Of a stretch of 25,705 nt of DNA, positions 16,901-23,529 are shown one piece after another. Positions within the stretch are counted from its first letter, which is position 1. Each line of letters opens with the position of its first letter. A program made the position numbers and the translations under genes. The notes beneath the pieces are model-generated. The model did not search any database. It was given only the letters and a program-made list of their open reading frames with translations, and was not told the DNA's origin. The DNA is from CAZVJA01 sp964626885. Lineage in GTDB: Bacteria > Planctomycetota > Planctomycetia > Planctomycetales > Planctomycetaceae. The stretch lies in contig CAZVJA010000060.1 in the NCBI GenBank assembly GCA_964626885.1, positions 1 through 25,705 on the forward strand, in the 5' to 3' direction.

Positions 16901-18297
16901 CGAATCCGGGGACCGAAGGGATCAAAGCGACGGACGGAGAACGTCCGGGGTGCGATTCCGCGAAGTTCGCCACTCCGGAGCCTGCGATCCTCGCGTATGC
17001 CGCGGCCTTGGTCGAGCGGCCCGTCCTTCCCGCGGGTTTCCTCGGGGAATTCGCGGCCACGAAAGTGCGCAATGTCAATTTGGATTCCTCGCGCACCAGC
17101 GATCTGGGACGGGTCATCGCTTCCACGGATTGGCAGGACGGAGCGGTGTTCCACGTCTCCGGTTCGGGAATCAAGACCTCCAGCCCGATTCGGGTCGAGG
17201 GAAAGTCGCTGCGAATTGAATTCGACGACTCCAGCCGCGGAAATTTGACCATTCAAGCCGTTCCCGAAAGCAGCAAAGAATCGGCCGATGCCTTCCTGTC
17301 GGTTTCCAAAGGGAATCTGGAATTGGTCGGCGTCAATTTGAAGATGCAGAACTCGGCGCGTCGAACCGAGCCGCAATGGCTTGTGAGCGTAGCCGATGGA
17401 AACCTGTCGATACGTAATAGTCTGCTGATCGGGCAAGTTCTCGACAGTCCTGGCAACGCGGGGCTGGTGAAATGGTCCGAGACGTCAGCGGGTCTCTCGG
17501 GGAATGCGCCCGCTCAACCGGCGGGACACTATCAACATTACTTGCACGTGTCGACGAGTTCCCTCACGGCGCGCGACAGCCTGTTCACGATCAATGCACC
17601 GCGGGGGGGCCTGATTGTTGACAACACTCTTTGCGCCAGCGGCAATCGCGGATTCGACCTCCTCATGGGAGATGGCCCATCGGGCGGACCGCAGGCGGTC
17701 GATATTTATGGCTGCACTCTCTCCGCGGCGGGTGAGCTGTTTCACTGTCGGGGGCGAACACGGGAAACACAGGCAAGGCCGGTGCTGCAAATCTTTGTTC
17801 GGGAAACGGCCGTGGTTCCTCCGCCTTCAAACAACAAAGGATCGGCCGAACCTCCGGCCTTGCTCGTCTGTGATGGTTTCCAGCCGACGGATGGGCAACT
17901 TGGATGGTGGGAGCAGTCAAGCGGCTATACGCCTCAACTTGGCATGTTCTTCAGACAGGGACCGTTGCCCGAGGGAACAAAACCGAGCGTGCAGTCCGCG
18001 GGGCGCGCTGAGTGGAATTCTTTCTGGGGACCGGGGCATATCCATCGTTCTCTTCTGGATGAGGACGGCGTGCTGTTGACGGAATCCAAGCGGCAGACGC
18101 TGGCTGACCTCAATGCGGACGATTTTCGGCTGCTGGCGAATACCAAGGCCACCGAATGGACGGTCGACGGCCGTTCGATAGGAGTCGATCTGGACGCCCT
18201 CCCGCCGCTCGCGTTCAAAGGGGGCCTCCCGCCGGCGAAATCGACGAAGAAAGAAAAAGAGAAGCCGCCGAAACAGCGCTCGACCGGCGGTTTTTAA
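13936..18297 (+). CDS. Transmembrane Ser/Thr protein kinase with heptad repeats and beta-helix-like extracytoplasmic region
   Basis: A 1453-residue protein from ATG 13936, with GGGG eight bases upstream; a GTG at 13903 would add 11 residues. The kinase domain spans about 31-300: G-loop GAGGMG (38-43), Lys60 in VALKIL, HRDIKPSN (152-159), DMG at 172-174 instead of DFG, and GTVDYMSPEQ. It therefore looks catalytically competent. Residues 330-371 are six tandem GDSGRLK-type heptads. A basic, low-complexity linker (about 380-470) leads to a membrane helix at about 475-496. The remaining ~950 residues lie outside the membrane; they have repeated short beta-strand and turn units (GGVVELVGDG, GDLVVRDCSV, GNLELVGVNL, GNLSIRNSLL), resembling a right-handed beta-helix, and end in a Lys-rich tail. 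Probable sensor kinase phosphorylating cytosolic Ser/Thr targets; ligand unknown. Confidence 0.9.
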   Translation: MSADSSSGTQEPIAKLPSGEIETDRRSLGKYQLIRKIGAGGMGTVFLALDSQLKRTVALKILPRERTSNPTLVKRFQAEAQAAAQLKHDNIVTVYDAGNADGHLYIALEYVEGTDVHELVARNGRIPLMRSIEIIKQVARALDHAHKQGIVHRDIKPSNLLLMKDGTVKLTDMGLARSIDETVDTGITREGTTVGTVDYMSPEQARDSQAADIRSDIYSLGCTWYQMLTGSPPFPTGSVTNKLYAHVSKPRPDPRSVNPKIPEGAVEILHKMMARKASERYQTPAELLKDLENVDLRMSREQTMVLDAITDTSEVDDVPKLASSLPPPMGDSGRLKGDSGRLKGDSGRLKGDSGRLKGDSGKLKGDSGRLAEETGRTADDSVRFPSLPPRMANPSLPSSEQSSRRDRRELPPRADDSSARTARPEGKKNKGVGGSARNARPQVSEEPVISRKPAASRQKSSSGTWSVNSIDYKQLAWVGGIIFGVVLLGVLFMSIGSGVDPSDVPKNVEGVEGNGAQNAANPVVPPPRSRRREEQAPPAKEEKKEDAPPENSQAAVLTDGANNAAAGAGKAEQIPIGRQGEKELTPDWVAQVWNASLKEASEKFPTFRVGRTTGPPSKFASLNDALENLPDAGGVVELVGDGPFLLTGERLETHGRVVIAAAQESRPVVLLAPNFENAAVGALTLAGGTLELRGIHFTAVAGQYAGDAPRKLVVVEGGDLVVRDCSVTMQGERTSPLVAFRVSGRMPEEAEHPRGEPHALLHNVFVRGGNLTALEFNLPAVDALISNSFLGSGEAPALRVTSTSDAVAATQEPANGNRPQSIAPPQGLTARNAPSPVKIGTDSAGLARRIRLFSSMICGGRNAFELVPGSDVMNPPTTEMRLLNSIVACETSVRDSQLLYLRDWQEDSSEGNRGSMLKNLDWSMEHSLVLGWKVLLQKDLGIHRIASDPKIWEEFWKKPVDTLQFQRLPWPGREFGDWAAITPASLAVTNPGTEGIKATDGERPGCDSAKFATPEPAILAYAAALVERPVLPAGFLGEFAATKVRNVNLDSSRTSDLGRVIASTDWQDGAVFHVSGSGIKTSSPIRVEGKSLRIEFDDSSRGNLTIQAVPESSKESADAFLSVSKGNLELVGVNLKMQNSARRTEPQWLVSVADGNLSIRNSLLIGQVLDSPGNAGLVKWSETSAGLSGNAPAQPAGHYQHYLHVSTSSLTARDSLFTINAPRGGLIVDNTLCASGNRGFDLLMGDGPSGGPQAVDIYGCTLSAAGELFHCRGRTRETQARPVLQIFVRETAVVPPPSNNKGSAEPPALLVCDGFQPTDGQLGWWEQSSGYTPQLGMFFRQGPLPEGTKPSVQSAGRAEWNSFWGPGHIHRSLLDEDGVLLTESKRQTLADLNADDFRLLANTKATEWTVDGRSIGVDLDALPPLAFKGGLPPAKSTKKEKEKPPKQRSTGGF
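14923..15048 (+). repeat. Six tandem 21-bp units encoding GDSGRLK heptads inside the kinase gene
   Basis: Six units of seven codons read GDSGRLK four times, then GDSGKLK and GDSGRLA; a degenerate EETGRTA follows. Codons differ between units (for example GGGGACTCC, GGGGATTCG, GGAGACTCC), so the repeat is preserved in protein rather than as recent DNA duplication. Each unit carries a Ser beside basic residues, a possible phosphorylation array. Confidence 0.9.
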
Positions 18298-18360
18298 ACC
18301 GAACGGATAAGTGCCGTCGCGTTGACGGGTCAGTGCACGGCACGCGAACTGGGGTTGCAC

Positions 18361-20070
18361 TTAATTCCCGCCGGTGGAACTCTCGAAGGCGCGGTGCTCT
18401 TCGTCGTGGCGGGGCCAGGTGAGTACGAACCGGGAACCGAAACCCGCTTTGCTCTCGACCTGAATTTCACCTCCATGCTCGCGAAGAATCTTCTGGCTGA
18501 CGGCGAGACCCAGTCCCGTCCCGCGGCCCCCTTTTGTCGATTCGAAGATGTTGAAGATCCGTCCGAGCTGCTCCTCGGGAATTCCCGGACCATTGTCGGT
18601 CACTTCAACAAAGACCATGTCGCTGGCCGCATCGTGCCCCGTGGTGACGGTCACACGGCCGCCTTCCGTTCCCTCCACTGCGTCGAGGGCGTTGATCACC
18701 ACGTTGAGGACGGCGCGGTGAATTCCCTCGGTATCAAATGTCCCCGGCGGCAGTTCCGGCGCGAGCCGCGTTTCCAACGTGATTCGTGATTCTTCGGCTC
18801 GGGCCTGCATCAGTTCGCACACCTCGGTGACGGTATCATTCAAGGCCGCCTCGCGCATCACCGGCTGGCGTTCCTTGCTGAACGTGAGCATGTCCATCAC
18901 CAGGTGGTAAATCTTTCCCTGATTCCGTTCGACAATTCCCCAGCCTTTGCGGACGAGGTCTTCGTTGTGATCGCGGAGACCCATGTCGATCAGGTAGCTG
19001 CCGCCGCGAACCCCCTGAAGAATGTTTTTGATGTGATGGCTGAGCATCGCGATGGTTTGACCCATGGCTGCCAGTCGTTCCGCCTGCACGAGTGCCTGCT
19101 GGTAGCGGTTGTTCTCGACGGCCAGCGCCGCCTGCCGCCCGATCGCGATCAAAAGTCGCAGATGTTCATCCGAGAATTGCGGGGCGGCGCTTCCGCGCAG
19201 GATGACCCGTTCCGGCGGCGTGGTCGTATCGACGTAAATGACACCCACCGTCGAATACCGTCCCTGCATCGGCACACACATCGCCTCGCGAATTCCCGCC
19301 TGCAGGATGCTCTGCCCAGGTTCGAAGCGCTGATCGGTTCGCGCGTCCGATGTCCGCACGCTCTGGCCGTCGTGCAGCACATAATCGACGATGCTGCGTG
19401 AGATCGGCATGCGGGCCGACGGGTCGGCGCGCCTGCCGTGACTCAACACCTGCGGCACGGTTTCACCGGTGGCGGGATCATCGAGCAGCACGCATCCGCG
19501 ATCGGCGCCGACCACCTCAATCGTCAGATCGAGAATCCGTTTCAAAAGCTGATCGAGCGAAATCGACGGGCTGACCGCTTCGTCCGAAATGCGATACAAC
19601 GCCTGCAGGTTGGCGAGTGTCTGGGCCGATGTGGCCGCTTCTCCGGCCATCGTGCGATCGAGCAGCGACTGGCGGGTTTCGCGACCGATCTCCCCGACGA
19701 TGCTCGATCGATCGTCGTTCCCCTGTTTGCCGATGAGATCGATCTGATGGACGATATACCGGGATTCGTCCGATTCTGAAACCTGGTTGAAGAGCAGCAC
19801 GCTCCGCCCGACCTGCACCTGGTCGCCGTTGCGCAATTCGCGCACGCGAATCTGCACGCCGTTGACCATGGTGCCGTTGGAGCTATTTCGGTCGGTCAGT
19901 ACATACTTCCCCTCAGTAAGATGAATGGTGGCGTGCTGACGCGAGACCTCGTTGTCAACGACCCGAATTTCGTTGCGCACACCCCGGCCGATGCCGACCG
20001 GAGCCTCTCCGATATCAAAGCGAGCCCCCTGGTCGGCTCCGTGGATGACCAGCAACGTCGCCTTGGTCAC
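18361..20070 (-). CDS. FHA-GAF sensor histidine kinase
   Basis: A 569-residue cytosolic protein using GTG at 20070 (VTKATLLVIHG...); the frame also extends to ATG 20157, but the family-like sequence begins at the GTG. Domains: FHA at about 20-95 (GIGRGVRNEI, VSRQHATIH, DRNSSNGTMVNG), GAF at about 155-325, a histidine phosphotransfer segment with His345 in LSHHIKN, and an ATPase domain with N-box Asn460, DNGPGIP (492-498) and GTGLGLAV (517-524). FHA domains bind phosphothreonine, so this kinase could respond to a Ser/Thr kinase, and one is encoded just next to it in convergent orientation. No receiver domain is fused, and the nearest receiver-like gene (20489-20845) lacks the phospho-Asp. Signal and target are unknown. 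Confidence 0.9.
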   Translation of the reverse strand: MTKATLLVIHGADQGARFDIGEAPVGIGRGVRNEIRVVDNEVSRQHATIHLTEGKYVLTDRNSSNGTMVNGVQIRVRELRNGDQVQVGRSVLLFNQVSESDESRYIVHQIDLIGKQGNDDRSSIVGEIGRETRQSLLDRTMAGEAATSAQTLANLQALYRISDEAVSPSISLDQLLKRILDLTIEVVGADRGCVLLDDPATGETVPQVLSHGRRADPSARMPISRSIVDYVLHDGQSVRTSDARTDQRFEPGQSILQAGIREAMCVPMQGRYSTVGVIYVDTTTPPERVILRGSAAPQFSDEHLRLLIAIGRQAALAVENNRYQQALVQAERLAAMGQTIAMLSHHIKNILQGVRGGSYLIDMGLRDHNEDLVRKGWGIVERNQGKIYHLVMDMLTFSKERQPVMREAALNDTVTEVCELMQARAEESRITLETRLAPELPPGTFDTEGIHRAVLNVVINALDAVEGTEGGRVTVTTGHDAASDMVFVEVTDNGPGIPEEQLGRIFNIFESTKGGRGTGLGLAVSQKILREHGGEIQVESKAGFGSRFVLTWPRHDEEHRAFESSTGGN

Positions 20071-20159
20071 AATCCCACTTCCCGTCGAGAGTAAACGAAT
20101 CAGCCGTTGGCTCCGGCGGAACGTGATCGTGGAAAAACGGACGACCGGAGGACGCAAGT

Positions 20160-20184
20160 TGATAGTATGACGGAACTATCATAC
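20160..20184. promoter_or_regulatory. AT-rich overlapping dyads upstream of the FHA histidine kinase
   Basis: TGATAGT (20160-20166) pairs exactly with ACTATCA (20175-20181), and GTATGA (20165-20170) with TCATAC (20179-20184). On the minus strand TATGAT (20178-20183) resembles a -10 box about 110 bases before the GTG start. Likely the promoter or operator area of the histidine kinase, although no good -35 box is seen. If so, the transcript starts close to the alternative ATG at 20157, favouring the internal GTG. Confidence 0.35.
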
Positions 20185-20290
20185 CACGGTGGGGCTCCGC
20201 CACCACTCCGCGCCGGGGAATTTCGACGTCATGTGGCGGGCCGGGGCCGGTTCGTTATTCAGCTTGCACCAATGGGAATTGAACACTTGT

Positions 20291-20364
20291 GTGGCACGCC
20301 CTGACGCCAGGAAGGGCGTGGTCCCTGTTGCCGCCACGCCCTTCGAGGACTCAGGGCGTGCCAC
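20291..20364. repeat. Cruciform-like foldback element with two nested stems
   Basis: GTGGCACGCCCTGA (20291-20304) is perfectly complementary to TCAGGGCGTGCCAC (20351-20364). Nested inside, GAAGGGCGTGG (20311-20321) is perfectly complementary to CCACGCCCTTC (20334-20344), around a 12-base loop. Weak outer similarity (TTATTCA at 20255-20261, TGAATAA at 20378-20384) may mark the real ends. The sequence is unrelated to the foldback repeat at 1511 and 22631, so it is a different element family, possibly a MITE or REP-type repeat. It has no coding potential. Confidence 0.75.
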
Positions 20365-20488
20365 CCATTTTCCAGTTTGAATAATGGACTTTCCCTGGTG
20401 CCTGAGGAGATGCGTCGGAACGGTGCGTCGGCCAGAGTCGAATACGTTTCCGAAATTCGCGGTGCGCAAATGATTCGCGGGGTCGTCG

Positions 20489-20845
20489 TTACTTCTCGGA
20501 TCGCGCCGGGCGGGCCAGCAGATCCTCAATGGCGCGAATCAATTCCCGGTAGCAGAAGGGTTTCTGCAGATAGCATGAGCGGTTTGTCGAGGATTGGCCG
20601 TCATCAAATCTCGCGGTGCCGATGACCACGCACGGCACATCCGACCAACTGCGCCGCTTCAAACGACCAGATGGAGAATCGTCGGCATGCAGCACAATCA
20701 CGTGGGGCCGGTCGCGGTCCCTCTGCTGCTCTCTGCTGCCGCGCAGATGCTCGACCTGCAAGCCGCGCGGTTCGAGAACGGCTTTCAAAACCTCTTCGGT
20801 TTCCGAGAGCCCGTCGACCACAAGGACGCGTTGTCCGTTGGCCAC
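20489..20845 (-). CDS. Degenerate receiver-domain protein (pseudo-response regulator)
   Basis: A 118-residue stand-alone protein. The GTG at 20845 is chosen because GGAAGGAAGG sits just upstream; the frame continues to 21088 but that part looks non-coding. The receiver fold shows in QRVLVVDGLSETEEVLKAVL at strand 1 and helix 1, HVIVLHADD at strand 3 and YLQKPFCYRELIRAIEDLL at the end, with the conserved Lys95-Pro96. The acidic pair is reduced to Asp11-Gly12, and my alignment puts His53 where the phospho-accepting Asp is expected, with Asp55 and Asp56 just after it. If that holds, classical phosphorylation is unlikely and the protein would act as a phosphorylation-independent adaptor. No output domain is present. 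It is transcribed in the same direction as the FHA histidine kinase, 418 bp upstream of it. Confidence 0.7.
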   Translation of the reverse strand: MANGQRVLVVDGLSETEEVLKAVLEPRGLQVEHLRGSREQQRDRDRPHVIVLHADDSPSGRLKRRSWSDVPCVVIGTARFDDGQSSTNRSCYLQKPFCYRELIRAIEDLLARPARSEK

Positions 20846-21023
20846 GCAACCTTCCTTCCGTGTCAGGCAGGCGTGTCGGTGGAGCACGCCGGGCAGTGTG
20901 CTGCAGTCTCGTGGAACTCTTGCGGAAGCGGCGCGTCCTTGCACCGGCTGACTCCCAAGAATCGCCGACAGATCATCCTGAAAACCGGCGAACCGGCAAA
21001 CGGATGATTGACTGAGGGGCGGG

Positions 21024-21052
21024 AGAATAGCCGGAATGCCGCAGCGTGTCAA
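21024..21052 (-). promoter_or_regulatory. Sigma-70-type promoter for the receiver gene
   Basis: On the minus strand TTGACA (21047-21052, full consensus), a 17-base spacer and TATTCT (21024-21029, four of six). It predicts a leader of about 170 bases before the GTG at 20845 and lies inside the longer open frame, supporting the shorter start. Confidence 0.5.
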
Positions 21053-21094
21053 AACCAAATTCGCGTGCCGCAACACAACAAAAATCACATGATT

Positions 21095-21442
21095 CTATCG
21101 CCGCGGCGTTGCTTTTTGAGTGCTCGGAGGGGGGAGCATCAATCGCTGTGCTCGGGGAGATGCGGTCGACGCTTGGGCTTGATCACCCGCTTGCGGAGCC
21201 GCCGTCGATCGCCGAAGTTCAATCGATTCCGGAAAGAAGACCCCCGGTGCGGGTTCAAGGGGAAGCTGATCTTCCGGAATGCCGCCGATCACCACCGGCT
21301 CCATACCGTAAATGTGCCGGTGATAGCTGCTGCTGAAACCGTGAGGCAAACGATACGCCGGCACCATGCACCCGGCCGCCATCAGAGCGATCCAGGAAAA
21401 ACAACCCGCTGTGAAGAACGTGCGCAGCGACATAAGTCTCAT
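21095..21442 (-). CDS. Small putative lipoprotein
   Basis: A 115-residue protein with a signal-like N-terminus (MRLMSLRTFF, then a hydrophobic stretch) leading to MAAGC at 21-25, close to a lipobox, with Cys25 as the likely lipidated residue. The segment after it, YRLPHGFSSSYHRHIYGMEP, is rich in aromatic and His residues. The rest is Pro-, Ala- and Gln-rich and low in complexity, ending in a basic tail. An alternative start is Met4 at 21433. No family is recognised. Its predicted location is the cell envelope. It has the same orientation as the receiver gene, 249 bp upstream of it, and no operon link is evident. Confidence 0.6.
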   Translation of the reverse strand: MRLMSLRTFFTAGCFSWIALMAAGCMVPAYRLPHGFSSSYHRHIYGMEPVVIGGIPEDQLPLEPAPGVFFPESIELRRSTAAPQAGDQAQASTASPRAQRLMLPPPSTQKATPRR

Positions 21443-21606
21443 CTCGATCTCGACGCCCCGGCGAATTTCGACCGTCCGGATTCAGCCTTTCCGAGACTTC
21501 TTTGGGTTTTCGCACCTTGATCAGCATGCCTGATGGGCAGCTCGGCACGGAGCAAGAATTCCGCAGTCATCGAGAATTATCGGTCACAATCCGTGTGGGG
21601 CATGTC

Positions 21607-21645
21607 AAAAAAACATGGCCGCGCGGAGTTTACCGCGCAGCCATG
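21607..21645 (-). terminator. Intrinsic terminator of superoxide dismutase gene
   Basis: On the minus strand, CATGGCTGCGCGG pairs with CCGCGCGGCCATG around TAAACT: a 13-bp stem with one T-G wobble, followed directly by seven T residues (21607-21613). It lies 67 bases past the sod stop codon and ends in the orientation expected for that gene. Confidence 0.9.
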
Positions 21646-21712
21646 ATCGGAAATCTTGAAACGCTTGCTAAATGCGTAAATCGGGTGATTGGGGCAGAAT
21701 GCCTCCGCGAAG

Positions 21713-22321
21713 TTACTTCGCCGCAGCAAACCGCTTTGCCACCTCGTTCCAGTTGACCACATTCCAAAATGCGGCGATGTAGTCAGGTCGGCGGTTCTGG
21801 TAGTGCAGGTAATATGCGTGTTCCCAGACGTCGAGGCCAAGGATCGGCGTTCGCCCTTCGGACAAAGGAGAGTCCTGGTTGGCGGTGCTTTCGACGACGA
21901 GTTTCCCTTTGTCGACTGAAAGCCAAGCCCAGCCGCTGCCGAACCGGGTCGATCCAGCTTTGGCGAAATCTTCGCGGAACTTCGCAAGGCTTCCGAATGT
22001 GGAAGTGATAGCCTGTGCCAGATCGCCCCCGGGATCGCCTCCGCATTTCGGACCCATCACGGTCCAGAAGAGGCTGTGGTTCGCATGCCCTCCGCCGTTG
22101 TTGCGGACCACGGTGCGGATGGCTTCGGGAACGTAAGACAAGCCCTTGACGAGATCCTCGACCGATTTCGCGGCGAGGTCAGGATACGCCTCCAGCGCTG
22201 CGTTCACGTTGTTGATGTACGCCTGGTGGTGTTTGGTGCGATGGATGTCCATCGTCCGGGCATCGATGTGCGGTTCGAGCGCATCGTTTGCATAGGGCAA
22301 TTCGGGAAGAGTGTACGCCAT
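21713..22321 (-). CDS. sodA: Superoxide dismutase, Mn-type
   Basis: A 202-residue Fe/Mn-family superoxide dismutase, full length for the family, dismutating superoxide to O2 and H2O2. Metal ligands are His27 (MDIHRTKHHQAY), His82 (NHSLFW), Asp164 and His168 (LGLDVWEHAYY). NNGGGHANH and the Gln in TANQDSP (Gln149) point to manganese rather than iron. There is no signal peptide, so it is cytosolic. The ATG at 22321 has a good ribosome site, GGAGAGG, eight bases upstream. It is a single-gene unit with its own promoter (22427-22454) and a strong terminator (21607-21645). Confidence 0.97.
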   Translation of the reverse strand: MAYTLPELPYANDALEPHIDARTMDIHRTKHHQAYINNVNAALEAYPDLAAKSVEDLVKGLSYVPEAIRTVVRNNGGGHANHSLFWTVMGPKCGGDPGGDLAQAITSTFGSLAKFREDFAKAGSTRFGSGWAWLSVDKGKLVVESTANQDSPLSEGRTPILGLDVWEHAYYLHYQNRRPDYIAAFWNVVNWNEVAKRFAAAK

Positions 22322-22328
22322 GGTGAAA

Positions 22329-22337
22329 CCTCTCCTT
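22329..22337 (-). promoter_or_regulatory. Ribosome binding site of sodA
   Basis: AAGGAGAGG on the minus strand, seven bases before the ATG at 22321; a near-consensus Shine-Dalgarno sequence that fixes the start codon. Confidence 0.85.
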
Positions 22338-22426
22338 CAGCCGTGGTGAACGGGGATGAGACGCCCTCCCGTCGTCTGCAGCACGGCAATGGGGGACCGA
22401 TCGAATGATTTGTGCCTGCAATGCTT

Positions 22427-22454
22427 ATTCTATGATTCCCGCCGTTGCTCACAA
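22427..22454 (-). promoter_or_regulatory. Candidate promoter of sodA
   Basis: On the minus strand TTGTGA (22449-22454), a 16-base spacer and TAGAAT (22427-22432, five of six consensus bases). It gives a leader of about 100 bases before the start codon. No recognisable SoxS, Fur or MntR site was seen. Confidence 0.5.
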
Positions 22455-22630
22455 CCGAAGGGGCCACATTTTGCACGATACCTCCACGAAGGAGATTGGC
22501 TGGTTGACTTCACTCCGACCCCATCTAGAATGGACCGATGCGGCGTGAGTGTTGTTGTGGCTTTTCCCGCGGCAGTCTCGGCAACTTGGTTTATGCCGCG
22601 GCGGCTGCTGGACGTTCTAAACTCCGTGGA

Positions 22631-22746
22631 GGTGGTTTCAAAACAATGTATTTGGGAGGGCGACACTCCTGTGGAGCCGCCGCTGCCAGAGACTTTCGGA
22701 TGCAGCGGCTCGGCGGGAGCCTCGCCCTCCCGGTTTTGAAACCACC
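22631..22746. repeat. Foldback repeat, copy 2
   Basis: A 116-bp element with perfect 14-bp terminal inverted repeats, GGTGGTTTCAAAAC (22631-22644) and GTTTTGAAACCACC (22733-22746). An inner perfect pair follows: GGGAGGGCGA (22654-22663) with TCGCCCTCCC (22722-22731). The right half (GCAGCGGCTCGGCGGGAGCC) is almost identical to copy 1 at 1581-1600, the left half less so. It lies directly upstream of the glycosyltransferase, within or next to its leader. Confidence 0.85.
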
Positions 22747-22776
22747 CGTAGAAAATCCTCGCTGGTGGATGACCTC

Positions 22777-23520
22777 ATGCAGCCCCGACTGCTCATTGCC
22801 CTGCCGGTCTTCAATGAAGAGTCCCACATTGCCGGCGTGCTCGATGAAGTCCGCAAATATGGTGAGGAGATTCTCGTCGTCGACGACGGATCGACCGACG
22901 GCACCGCGAAACGCCTCGCGGCTATCCCCGGATTGCAGGTCGTCACACACGCGGAAAACATGGGTTATGGCGCCGCGCTGCGCAGCGCCTTTGAATACGC
23001 CCAGGAGCACGAGTACGACGTGCTGGTGACAATCGACTGCGACGGGCAGCATGAACCGCGGCTGATTCCGCAACTGGCGGCCGAAGTCTTTCCTTCGGAA
23101 GGGGAGCCGGTGGACATCGTCTCCGGGAGCCGCTATCTGGCGAAATTCTCCGGAGACAGCATTCCGCCGGAAGAGCGCCGTCGGATCAATATGGAAATCA
23201 CCCGACTGATCAACTGCAAGCTGGGGTTGTCGCTGACCGACTCGTTCTGCGGATTCAAGGCATACCGGGTCGAGATGCTGCGGAACTTCCGCATCACTGA
23301 GTTGGGGTATGCCATGCCCTTGCAGCTGTGGGTGCAAGCAGTGGCGGCTGGCATGCGGATCGTCGAGTTTCCCGTTCCGTTGGTTTACCTGGACGAGAAA
23401 CGCTCTTTTGGGGGCTCCCTTGACGACTCCCGGCGCCGCATGGCCTACTACCGGGAAGTGCTCGAGCGCGAAATGGCCGAGCTGTCCCTCCCCAGCGCGA
23501 TTTGTCCCGAACCGTGCTGA
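22777..23520 (+). CDS. Family 2 glycosyltransferase (dolichol-phosphate-mannose-synthase-like)
   Basis: A 247-residue GT-A fold enzyme from ATG 22777; an in-frame GTG at 22765 is possible. Motifs: LPVFNEE (9-15), VVDDGSTDGT (34-43), ENMGYGAALR (60-69), and the metal-binding DCDGQH (87-92). Then come SGSRY and SFCGFKAYR, typical of polyprenyl-phosphate glycosyltransferases. There are no C-terminal membrane helices, so it is a soluble or peripheral enzyme on the cytoplasmic face. It should transfer a sugar from a nucleotide donor to a lipid carrier or similar acceptor; the sugar is unknown. GGTGGA (22764-22769) may serve as the ribosome site. The next gene begins nine bases after the stop, so the two probably form an operon. 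Confidence 0.9.
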   Translation: MQPRLLIALPVFNEESHIAGVLDEVRKYGEEILVVDDGSTDGTAKRLAAIPGLQVVTHAENMGYGAALRSAFEYAQEHEYDVLVTIDCDGQHEPRLIPQLAAEVFPSEGEPVDIVSGSRYLAKFSGDSIPPEERRRINMEITRLINCKLGLSLTDSFCGFKAYRVEMLRNFRITELGYAMPLQLWVQAVAAGMRIVEFPVPLVYLDEKRSFGGSLDDSRRRMAYYREVLEREMAELSLPSAICPEPC

Positions 23521-23529
23521 AACCGACCG

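Larger units (their letters stand above)
20071..20488. other. Intergenic region between histidine kinase and receiver gene
   Basis: A 418-bp stretch without a supported gene. It holds the dyad cluster at 20160-20184, assigned to the histidine kinase promoter, and the large foldback element at 20291-20364. The remaining sequence shows nothing recognisable. Confidence 0.5.
22322..22776. other. Divergent intergenic region between sodA and glycosyltransferase
   Basis: About 455 bp with no supported gene. It contains the sodA leader and promoter (22427-22454) and foldback repeat copy 2 (22631-22746). The short open frames here cross the repeat and show no family features. A promoter for the rightward glycosyltransferase was not identified; the repeat ends only 30 bases before that start codon. 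Confidence 0.5.

Noticed and set aside
15130..17436. Two long minus-strand open frames (331 and 407 codons) over the kinase exterior
   Set aside because: The plus-strand frame is continuous for 1453 codons with kinase motifs; the antisense translations are low-complexity and Arg-rich.
18311..18343. GTGCCGT / ACGGCAC pair between the convergent kinase genes as a bidirectional terminator
   Set aside because: Only seven base pairs around a 19-base loop and no T-run on either side; too weak to call.
20846..21088. N-terminal extension of the receiver protein to 21088
   Set aside because: The extension has no receiver features, contains a consensus promoter, and the GTG at 20845 has a near-perfect ribosome site.
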